Below, piece by piece: positions 48,401-64,000 of a DNA stretch of 64,000 bases. The position numbers were made by a program, and so were the translations under genes. The stretch covers positions 641,001-705,000 of the forward strand of contig JABMCL010002815.1 in NCBI GenBank assembly GCA_018857735.1, read 5' to 3'. The first letter of the stretch is position 1. The number at the start of each line of letters is the position of its first letter. The notes under the pieces are model-generated. The model searched no databases. It was given only the letters and a program-made list of their open reading frames with translations, and was not told the origin of the DNA. The DNA is from Alviniconcha marisindica (taxonomy: Eukaryota > Mollusca > Gastropoda > Provannidae).

Positions 48401-49620
48401 CTTGCCCCACCATGAAAAAGAAAACAAACAACAACAACAACAAAAACCCATACTCGCCCCAAATGTACTCGCCAATAACAAATGCTCCATCTTCAAATGT
48501 TAGTTTCCAAGTTTGGGGAAAAGTGGGGAAGAGAAGGAGTCATATAACTGCTCACCTCTCTGCACTAACCTAACTTGGCTAAGTTTTTCACAAAATTTTG
48601 GGGCTGATGCTGCCAGTACCACCATACCAGTACGCACTGCACAAATATGTTGAACTTTGAACAACATTTGACTACAAATGCCTGCGTGGCAGAGTAATAC
48701 CTGGTAACGTTTGATCCAAAGTCTCCCCGTTTCTTGACATGTTCCAACAACCAGTCAACGGCAGAAGAGCCAGCAAAGCAGTCTTCTGCTGTGCGCATGT
48801 ATCGACGATGTCTACCTCGTGGCACACCTTGCCGAAATGCAGAAATGACATCGTTCCACTGTGGGGGAAAAAATAAACAGACTACTTTTTTTAAACAGTT
48901 CTAAATAAATAAATAAAACATAATTTCCTTCCAGTTTTGTTTTTAAATACTGGGTGTGCCAGGCACTGCATGTAAAAAAGTAGAATGCTTATTCATGAAA
49001 GTAATTTGTGTAATTTGTAAAGAATGCAGTAACATTTTTTTAACTTTTAAACTGATCAATAAAATATATTAACAGGGTGGGCATACGCCACATAGCTGTT
49101 GTAGAGCACTCAGGTCGTCATGGGAAGGTCGGAAGTTCGATCCTCGGTAGGAGCCGAGGATGAATTTTCCTCTCCTGACTTTTTTTTGGGAGGTGGGTGT
49201 AGGGGGGGGGGGGGGGGGGGGGGGGGGAGAATGCGGTATCCGTTTTATTCGGGGCCATTCCAGCGTTACCACAGCACAGTAGCACTAGTTAGCAAGATAA
49301 AGACCCTGTTCATTCTGCAAAAACACCAAAACCAAGCCTGCACTAAACGTGTCAGACTCAGAGTCTTCAGAATGTTGAAGCTGGACATTATTGTACAATA
49401 AACGCTGGGCCTACGGAAGAAAAACGTAAGATTAAGTCTACAAAACAAATGTAGGATTACGGTAAATTTGTCTTCACGTGTGTAAAGCCTAAAGGTTACC
49501 AAATGTAATATGATTTGGTATTTTTTCACTCACAAATTCGTACATTCTTACCATTTTTGTAGCTTTATAAGGGCCAATGCCAACCGCAGCTGGTTCTCCT
49601 GCTTTATTTCTAGTCTCCAT
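31836..49620 (-). CDS. DEPDC1: DEP domain-containing protein 1 (DEPDC1) homologue
   Basis: Minus-strand exons in order: 49620-49552, 48858-48701, 47159-47043, 46774-46490, 45604-45474, 43197-43150, 42061-41921, 40242-38905, 36887-36718, 34805-34627, 32558-32385 and 31976-31836 (TAA). About 983 residues against about 811 for human DEPDC1A. The DEP domain covers roughly residues 22-115 (PYKATKM, WNDVISAFRQGVPRGRHRR, AVDWLLEHVKKRGDFGSNVT, QQITQLLNKFY). A RhoGAP-like region covers about 205-320 (VLGLGSLEDIL, LPHWVLSAMKCLARW, YPGFEKDVFGVVRDYFMGLP). The C-terminus (FQKTYPHIYRRRFP) matches the vertebrate tail. Family role: a cell-cycle-regulated factor tied to mitosis and transcription. Phases agree at every junction except 34627 to 32558, where the upstream exon ends in phase 2 and the next must begin in phase 0. 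A short exon or alternative donor is missing there. The internal Ser-rich exon is longer than in vertebrates. Confidence 0.93.
32385..32558 (-). CDS. DEPDC1: DEPDC1 exon 11
   Basis: 58 codons: IVYSPRDPGTLRFSRPLSL, QQYEASKVDHSHSALVELLD, ADREKRRRLKQ. Corresponds to QEFDEQKVSTSQAAIAELLE of vertebrates. The acceptor is ctttgtctag; the same acceptor sequence recurs through the adjoining tandem array. Confidence 0.9.
32559..33660. repeat. ~89-bp minisatellite carrying copies of a DEPDC1 splice acceptor
   Basis: About 12 copies. On the minus strand each contains cagtcttttatctttgtctag, the acceptor tract of DEPDC1 exon 11, followed by ATCATGTA, like the exon start ATCGTGTA. Confidence 0.88.
33660..34610. 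repeat. 32-bp minisatellite
   Basis: About 29 copies of gatgtgagttataagacaga plus tgtggtccagct, ending 16 bp before the DEPDC1 exon 10 donor. Confidence 0.92.
34627..34805 (-). CDS. DEPDC1: DEPDC1 exon 10
   Basis: 179 nt: VLGTFQHAVLRSREETELDA, then VLVFQLVSFLVDHHMDVLAV, ending LRMLWRSL plus two bases. Matches the RLVSFLMDHH region of vertebrates. The donor gtacac ends it in phase 2, which conflicts with the next recognised exon. Reading past this donor to a weak GT in the array would restore phase. Confidence 0.85.
35242..35508 (+). pseudogene. LINE reverse transcriptase C-terminal fragment
   Basis: An open frame ends TAIHWTPDGMRRGRPKATWH, RTVEKLKDLGHSWGTMGLAK, DRMAWRKFAAALNADRHEKQ then a stop. 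The pattern WTPxGxRxRGRPxxTWRRTVEKE...AxDRxxWRxxVAAL is the usual C-terminus of non-LTR retrotransposon ORF2 proteins in invertebrates. The upstream endonuclease and RT domains are missing, so it is a 5'-truncated copy, antisense within the DEPDC1 intron. Confidence 0.82.
35737..36200 (-). mobile_element. tRNA-headed SINE
   Basis: On the minus strand the head reads GATAGCTCAGTGGTTAGAGC (A box) and GGTTCGAATCC (B box), like a degenerate tRNA: the acceptor and anticodon stems do not pair. The body continues to about 35737 with ctcgagcagactcactgcgc near its 3' end. Related body sequence occurs at about 205-290 and 7860-8160. It interrupts a dispersed repeat. Confidence 0.72.
36320..36420. mobile_element. 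Fold-back element copy 2 in a DEPDC1 intron
   Basis: Shares agaatgactgctagcattct with 14380-14410. Ends gatccaaaacataaaaaagg and ccttttatgagtttggatc form a near-perfect hairpin. It sits inside a copy of the dispersed repeat also seen at 42140-42515. Confidence 0.6.
36718..36887 (-). CDS. DEPDC1: DEPDC1 exon 9
   Basis: 170 nt. Completes a Tyr codon, then PQSGLDEERATKAMQAVCLF and LPPAARRKLHLLLKLMSKMA, ending STRSL. Matches LQLCCLLLPPPNRRKLQLLM and TRSL of vertebrates. The acceptor cactgcag is chosen because it keeps phase. Confidence 0.92.
36900..38250. repeat. 84-bp minisatellite, open on both strands
   Basis: About 16 copies; unit includes ccaggctttaaaacaaaagt, gggaaagattcaaagcccag and gaggcggagctgctgta. 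84 bp equals 28 codons. Minus-strand frame repeats GFESFPETLNFSLKAWYSSS; plus-strand frame repeats LYQAFKLKFRISGKDSKPRN. A 2-bp deletion near 37278 breaks the minus frame. Confidence 0.9.
38905..40242 (-). CDS. DEPDC1: DEPDC1 exon 8 (large Ser-rich exon)
   Basis: 1338 nt, about 446 codons, open throughout, phase 1 in and phase 1 out. It starts QACNHLPRHSSPFSHQAGDR, includes SLENVILNLTRKYCMADSQS, and carries a run of Ser/His/Arg-x-Asp-Leu repeats (LAGSHRD, LAGSHRN, LAGSRRD, AQSHGD). Low complexity and probably disordered; it corresponds to the variable middle of DEPDC1A. A longer open frame runs past the donor but has no homology. Confidence 0.85.
39900..40030 (-). repeat. Coding minisatellite in DEPDC1 exon 8
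   Basis: 21- and 30-bp units encode LAGSHRD, LAGSHRN, LAGSRRD, LHHMAQSHGD and LHHVTRSRTG. Confidence 0.75.
40573..40632 (-). repeat. SINE-like fragment (gatataac...gcgtaaaac family)
   Basis: Reverse complement reads cgccctgatataactgcacc then gggcgtaaaacaccagctta, matching 8038-8095 and 25194-25258. Confidence 0.6.
40890..41900. repeat. 78/86-bp minisatellite in DEPDC1 intron
   Basis: About 12 copies of a unit with gtagagacttgtaactgcga, acaccacaag and attcaaagctgtgaatgagc. Two length forms differ by aaccag and acaaac blocks. It ends about 20 bp from exon 7. Confidence 0.9.
41921..42061 (-). CDS. DEPDC1: DEPDC1 exon 7 (RhoGAP-like region)
   Basis: 141 nt: PEKVEGDLPSYPGFEKDVFG, then VVRDYFMGLPEPLITYELYD, then VIINVF. 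Matches YVGFERDVFRTIADYFLDLP of vertebrates. Confidence 0.93.
42140..42515 (+). repeat. Dispersed repeat, uninterrupted copy
   Basis: Contains gctagacatttttcaaacca, actactagagctctactagc, tgtcaaatgaaataacagct and ggttaacacgaaccctg in this order. Other copies at about 35565-36490 and 44345-45470 are split by insertions. Extra partial copy at 42746-42778. Confidence 0.7.
43150..43197 (-). CDS. DEPDC1: DEPDC1 exon 6 (48-nt microexon)
   Basis: Encodes DQLPHWVLSAMKCLARW with its split flanking codons, the most conserved motif of the family. Donor gtaagt, acceptor ttttttgcag. Confidence 0.93.
43555..43735 (+). repeat. ~89-bp tandem duplication
   Basis: Two copies containing ggagtgtgaaagagagtgaa, atgtttctgaataaaagccc and cacaaagatgtgcttggc. 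Confidence 0.85.
44448..44961. mobile_element. MITE with 13-bp inverted ends and TA target duplication
   Basis: Ends are TTGGGCGATTCAG (44448-44460) and its exact reverse complement (44949-44961), each flanked by TA. It interrupts a dispersed repeat whose uninterrupted copy is at 42140-42515. TA duplication suggests mobilisation by a Tc1/mariner-like enzyme. No coding capacity. Confidence 0.82.
45359..45412. repeat. (AT)n microsatellite
   Basis: Uninterrupted AT run in the third dispersed-repeat copy. Confidence 0.95.
45474..45604 (-). CDS. DEPDC1: DEPDC1 exon 5 (RhoGAP-like region start)
   Basis: 131 nt: LKKVLGLGSLEDILQDYTVN, then HNCIFLNKSGIVTNIQLE. Phase 2 in, phase 1 out. Confidence 0.92.
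45718..45805 (+). repeat. SINE-like dispersed repeat (caggagctgtgtgaaagt family)
   Basis: Shares caggagctgtgtgaaagt, gaggtggctgtcctgggctc and ggtttctgtggatgtaaagc with 50985-51075 (+) and, reversed, 50285-50375. Partial tails at 34990-35045 and 38490-38560. Confidence 0.65.
45950..46140 (+). repeat. ~32-bp minisatellite
   Basis: About six copies of agcttggtgcaatttttcat plus gatctaatcaac. Confidence 0.85.
46490..46774 (-). CDS. DEPDC1: DEPDC1 exon 4 (linker)
   Basis: 285 nt. Starts LLPSSPSKGTRMPLAVRS, continues with a Lys-rich low-complexity part (KHGDDKPAKQEKRKLKDG), and ends INEVWKTAVLSR, which matches the vertebrate EEVWRYVILIYL position. Confidence 0.9.
47043..47159 (-). CDS. DEPDC1: DEPDC1 exon 3 (DEP domain end)
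   Basis: 117 nt. QQITQLLNKFYKAGIFEEIQ aligns with QQTIQLLRKF of vertebrates; ends SDSNRLYR across the splice. Confidence 0.92.
48701..48858 (-). CDS. DEPDC1: DEPDC1 exon 2 (DEP domain core)
   Basis: 158 nt, phase 0 in and phase 2 out. Encodes WNDVISAFRQGVPRGRHRR, then CFAGSSAVDWLLEHVKKRGD, then FGSNVTR across the junction. Confidence 0.93.
49077..49200 (+). mobile_element. tRNA-derived SINE head in DEPDC1 intron 1
   Basis: tagctgttgtagagcactca (A-box-like) is followed by ggaagttcgatcctcggtag (B-box-like), then a poly(G) tract at about 49202-49227. No foldable acceptor stem, so not a functional tRNA. Confidence 0.5.
49552..49620 (-). CDS. DEPDC1: DEPDC1 exon 1 (start codon)
   Basis: 23 codons: METRNKAGEP, then AAVGIGPYKATKM, then donor gtaaga. 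GPYKATK corresponds to GPYRATK of vertebrate DEPDC1. The first ATG in this frame, in context gtcATGG, was chosen. Confidence 0.85.
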
Positions 49621-49697
49621 GACGATTCTTTCATGGCCAACAGCCGCAGAGGTTTCTGCTCGAGTCGAGTATGTCAAGACTACTCCAAACAGACGCC

Positions 49698-49725
49698 TTC
49701 AAATCGCCCTCTTTGCAGCGATTGG
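49698..49725 (-). promoter_or_regulatory. CCAAT box and CHR-like element upstream of DEPDC1
   Basis: On the minus strand CCAAT (49725-49721) is followed after 17 nt by TTTGAA (49703-49698), with GGGCGA directly before it. This resembles the NF-Y plus CDE/CHR promoter layout of G2/M genes bound by DREAM and MuvB-MYB complexes. It lies 78 nt upstream of the start codon. The family is cell-cycle regulated in vertebrates. Short motifs, so moderate confidence. Confidence 0.5.
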
Positions 49726-50284
49726 TCAAAAATGATGCGTACAAACGAAGCAGGAAAGTTTTAACATAGAAAAACTCATCTTTCGATGACGTCATGCAAG
49801 ACTACAGCAAACACACAGACCAAAGAAAATCAGTATCCCTAAAATTTCACAATGACAATCTTTGACAGAATATATGGGCTTCACCACATAATATTTTATT
49901 TCTTAAAGAAATAAAAAACATCCACGTGAAACTGGACATAACATCATTATATTTTGCGTAGGAAAAATTAGAGCATTATTATTATCTAAAAACCAAAACA
50001 AACAACAAAATGTTAATGTGAAACATCCCATTACGAGAAATTACAGTGTCAACTCGCACATATTTTTATATATATATTTTTTTAAAGCACACAAAAGCAT
50101 TAACAATAACAAACAAATAAACCAGCTGCTGTTGTGTTGCTTAATGTTCTCGGATGTTGGTTGACATATTGGGGACATGCTGAGACCAATGCATGAGCAT
50201 GGGGGTTCAACATGGGGGTTTAGCTTCAGTTAATTTCCCGCTGGGATTAATAAAATACATTGTTATTGTTATTGTTGTTATTGC

Positions 50285-50375
50285 CTTCGTCCACGGAAAC
50301 CGTAATATAATCGTTAGGACGGAAAGCCTAGGACGGCCACCTCGACTTTCACTCAGTGACACAGCTCCTGAGCTC
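50285..50375 (-). repeat. SINE-like dispersed repeat copy
   Basis: Reverse complement of the 45718-45805 family, in the DEPDC1-ORP9 intergenic region. Confidence 0.6.
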
Positions 50376-50722
50376 CGAAAACAAACCAGGATATAACTGC
50401 AAAACACGGGAAAAGAAAACAACAACACCCTTGTCAGAATCCTCAAAATAATGAGGGTGCCGACACCGCAGCCGGAAAGAAGAAAGAGAAAAAAACAAAA
50501 ATAAATCATCAATTTATATGTGTACACTTGATTTTTTCTTTCTTTTTATTTGGTGATGGTGATGGTGGCAGTGGTTCGGGGGGGTGGGGGAGGGGCGGGG
50601 GCACAAACAAACAAAAAAATCCTTCGCAATATAAATTTTATGTCATGTTCGCAGGTTGAACTCTGCGTTTTGTAACAATGTGGTAAAAAGATAATTAAAC
50701 TTTTCGTGTGTGGCCTGTCAAA

Positions 50723-60991
<10,269 letters not shown>

Positions 60992-61969
60992 GTACAGGGT
61001 TTTGAATTTATAAGCCACTTGGAACTGTATACGTGCATGTCATCACAAATGATGGCAAATGCTTTTAATATGGCACTGTGATTGTTCTTTTTGTTTTTCC
61101 ACCCCACATGAAACAACAGTGTGCGAGTCATGTAATGATGAGTGTTCTGGAAGCCGTCAGTGACAAAACGATTAACACTTGCTTTTTCTGAGAGATTTTG
61201 TGTGTGAGATAATTCACACTTCGCTTGATGGATTCCACTGACTCGTGCGTTAGTGTTGATTTCCATGAGGTCATAGGAGTGTTATAGTTGCTCTCGATGT
61301 AGCTTCACCACTTTGTCACCGGCCCAGTTGCCAGCTATGTCTTTGGTCCCTTCTGGTCTTTATATGAAAACAGCAGACTACCCTTGCCCAAAATCTTTAG
61401 CGATTTGCCACAGAAGCGCATCTTTTCTTTTAATTCTGTTCTTGCAGTGGGCATCACATGGGTCCAACAGCATCCGCTGATGCTTCCCACAGGGCGATGA
61501 AAACATCCATCTTATCCTCAGTGATGGCAGCTTCTGCTCTCATTTTTTCGCGGTAAATAATGGGTGACATCCAGATGGTCAGCTTCTACCCCTTCGCCAA
61601 GACTTTGCATGACAGGATTTGCGTTGTAGCTTCATACAAGCCATGCACAAGTCTTGCTTATGGTTCAGTAGTGTTGTCAGACACAGCAAGAAGAACTAAA
61701 GCCCAACGGATGTAGAAGAAGAAAAACTGAAGGGGGAGGGGGGTGGTTAAGCTTGTTTAATGCCAAAATGTCTTCAAAGAGGTGCTGGTGGGGATGGAGA
61801 TCCCAGGAGGTGGGGGGAAGAGGGAGACAATAGTTAACACTGCACTGACGCAACCAGAATGGCACATACATTTAGCTGGGCAGAAATGAGAGCCGTTTTA
61901 ATGTTTCATTAACTGTGAGGGGCAAAGTCGCAGAGACAGTGTCCGTAAACCACAACCTTTTGAAGAGAG

Positions 61970-62050
61970 AGGAGAGGCAAAACAGAATCAAACCGAGGTC
62001 CTTTTGCTTCCCAGCCTAACGCCTTTCCGCTAGGCCAAACTGGCTCACTG
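61970..62050 (-). mobile_element. tRNA-derived SINE head in ORP9 intron 7
   Basis: On the minus strand TTTGGCCTAGCGGAAAGGCG (A box) and CCTCGGTTTGATTC (B box) resemble a degenerate tRNA head. Confidence 0.45.
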
Positions 62051-62104
62051 GCGGGGGAGGGAGGTGTTAGACTTTGCATCAGTTCAGCACCCAGCTGAGA
62101 ACAA

Positions 62105-63505
62105 ATGAGTTTTGAGGCGTCAGCGGAAGACTGTTGAGAAAGTACTATGAGTTTTCAGGCATCAGCGGAAGACTGTTGAGTAAGTATTATGCGTTTTCAG
62201 GCTTCAGCAGAAGACTGTTGAGGAAGTACTGTGAGTTTTCAGGCATCAGTGGAAGACTGTTGAGGAAGTACTATGAGTTTTCAGGCATCGGCGGAAGACT
62301 GTTGAGGAAGTACTGAGTTTCCAGGCATCAGCAGAAGACTGTTATAGAAGTACTATGAGTTTTCAGGTGTCAGCGGAAGACTGTTGAGGAAGTACTATGC
62401 GTTTTCAGGCATCAGTGGAAGACTGTTGAGGAAGTACTGTGAGTTTTCAGGCATTGGCGGAAGACTGTTGAGGAAGTACTGAGTTTCCAGGCATCAGCAG
62501 AAGACTGTTGAGGAAGTACTATGAGTTTTGAGGCGTCAGCGGAAGACTGTTGAGGAAGTACTATGAGTTTTCAGGCATCAGCGGAAGACTGTTGAGGAAG
62601 TACTATGAGTTTTCAGGCATCAGCGGAAGACCGTTGAGGAAGTACTATGAGTTTTCAGGCATCAGCAGAAGACTGTTGAGGAAGTACTATGAGTTTTCAG
62701 GCATCAGCGGAAGACTGTTGAGGGAGTACTGTGAGTTTTGGGGCGTCAGCGGAAGACTGTTGAGGAAGTACTATGAGTTTTCAGGCATCAGTGGAAGACT
62801 GTTGAGGAAGTACTATGAGTTTTTGAGCCGGATGACGGTTGAGGGAGTACTATGAGTTTTTGGGTGTCAGCTGAAGACTGTTGAGGGAGTACTATGAGTT
62901 TTCAGGCGTCGGCGGAAGACTGTTGAGGAAGTACTATGAGTTTTCAGGCATCAGTGGAAGACTGTTGAGGAAGTACTATGAGTTTTCAGGTGTCAGCTGA
63001 AGACTGTTGAGGAAGAACTATGAGTTTTCAGGTGTCAGCGGAAGACTGTTAGAAGTACTATGAGTTTTCAGGCATCAGCAGAAGACTGTTGAGGAATGAG
63101 TTTTCAGGCGTCAGCAGAAGACTGTTGCGGAAGTACTGTGAGTTTTCCGGCATTAGCGGATGACTGTTGAGGAAGTACTATGATTTTTTAGGCATCAGTG
63201 GAAGGCTGTTGAGGAATGTGTTTTCAGGCGTCAGCAGAAGACTGTTGAGCATCAGCAGAAGACTGTTGAGGAATGCGTTTTCAGGCATCATCGGAAGACT
63301 GTTGAGGAAGTACTATGAGTTTTTAGGCATCAGTGGAAGACTGTTGAGGAATATGTTTTCAGGCGTCAGCGGGAGACTGTTGAGGAATGCGTTTTCAGGC
63401 ATCAATGGAAGACTGTTGAGGAATGCATTTTCATGCATCAGCGGAAAACTGTTTAGGAAGTACTATGAGTTTTCAGGTGTCAGCGGAAGCCTGTAGAGGA
63501 AGTAC
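62105..63505 (+). repeat. 42-bp minisatellite in ORP9 intron 7
   Basis: About 33 copies of gaagactgttgaggaagtac plus tatgagttttcaggcatcagcg. 42 bp equals 14 codons, so a frame repeats KYYEFSGISGRLLR. Some units lack the gtactat block. Confidence 0.92.
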
Positions 63506-64000
63506 CTTCTCTCTCAGATGCTGTGGGAGAGTGTCCCATTTGTCTTTGAAAGATGAAACTTGCACTTGACAAGTTCTTATCCAACTCAGTTCAAACTTTG
63601 TATGGTTGTTACATGTAAGGATCCAATCATGAACATGGTGTTTTTAGCAACTTAGCTTGTATTCAGTGAGATAAATATCTTGTTCCCTGACTGAAAAAAC
63701 AAAAAAGAAAGAAAGAAAGAAGTAATGTTGGCATATAATTCTGATTCTGTTCAAGCAAATTGAGCATTTAACTCTGATTCTATTCAAGTAAATTTATTGC
63801 AATTGCCTAGTGATAACTTCTGTTGAGCTTTCATGCATTCATACCGAGTTTGGTGACCGTGACCAGTTTTCAAGGTCACAGGAGAGTAAAAAAGACAATG
63901 AAAGTTGTGCTTTTCCCCTTGTGAATGTGAGTTGATTGAGAATTTGCTCTCCCTTTTTGTTGTTGTTTTAATTTTATACAGGTTAACCTCAGATTCGAAC

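Larger units (their letters stand above)
49621..50722. promoter_or_regulatory. Divergent intergenic region between DEPDC1 and ORP9
   Basis: 1.1 kb between two opposite start codons. Holds the CCAAT/CHR-like element near DEPDC1, a minus-strand SINE-like copy (about 50285-50375) and a GT/G-rich tract at 50555-50600. No clear TATA box near ORP9. Confidence 0.5.

Noticed and set aside
49080..49165. Plus-strand tRNA gene
   Set aside because: Only box-like motifs; no acceptor stem. Treated as a SINE head.
61300..61680. Possible pseudogene or exon in ORP9 intron 7
   Set aside because: Sequence looks unique and includes a short minus frame (MRAEAAITEDKMDVFIALWE), but I recognise no family and see no splice support.
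63982..64000. Next ORP9 exon at the window edge
   Set aside because: Acceptor-like ttttatacag is followed by VNLRFE, which does not match the expected ORP9 sequence; too short to call.

Overview
The window is a piece of an animal nuclear genome. Exons of tens to a few hundred bases are separated by GT-AG introns of up to 5 kb, and repeats make up much of the DNA. The protein families are general bilaterian ones. The mix of tRNA-headed SINE-like elements, (ATT)n-tailed elements, dense minisatellites and many long poly(G)/poly(C) tracts suggests a marine mollusc, probably a gastropod. That placement is inference; no barcode gene is present.

Three protein-coding genes are supported. (1) Plus strand, 321-7025: the last eight coding exons of a two-domain receptor-type tyrosine phosphatase. 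They cover the last helix of D1, the linker and all of D2. D2 keeps the catalytic Cys and a WPD triplet but has Lys where the P-loop Arg should be, so it looks like a pseudophosphatase domain. A possible 12-kb 3' UTR runs to a poly(A) signal at 19290. (2) Minus strand, 49620-31836: a nearly complete DEPDC1 homologue with a DEP domain, a RhoGAP-like region, a large Ser-rich exon and a conserved C-terminus. Exon phases join at every junction but one, which lies in a tandem array. A CCAAT box and a CHR-like element sit just upstream of its start codon. (3) Plus strand, 50723 to beyond the window: the N-terminal seven exons (PH domain and coiled region) of an ORP9/OSBPL9 homologue. Genes 2 and 3 are divergent, 1.1 kb apart between start codons. 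Genes 1 and 2 converge across about 25 kb without recognisable coding sequence.

Mobile DNA: a short LTR retrotransposon (51703-55453) lies antisense in ORP9 intron 1, with about 1.24-kb LTRs, TG/CA ends, a likely primer-binding site and polypurine tract, and a 4-bp target duplication. Three terminal-inverted-repeat elements lie at 24538-25622, 44448-44961 and 57015-57621. There is also a fold-back family, a LINE reverse-transcriptase C-terminal fragment, several SINE-like families, and a dispersed repeat whose copies carry younger insertions.

Tandem repeats: about 20 minisatellite arrays with units of 31 to 168 bp. Several include gene signals: exon-like cassettes in the phosphatase's last intron, a DEPDC1 splice acceptor, the DEPDC1 C-terminal coding end, and AATAAA signals downstream of DEPDC1. 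These are the most unusual features of the window.
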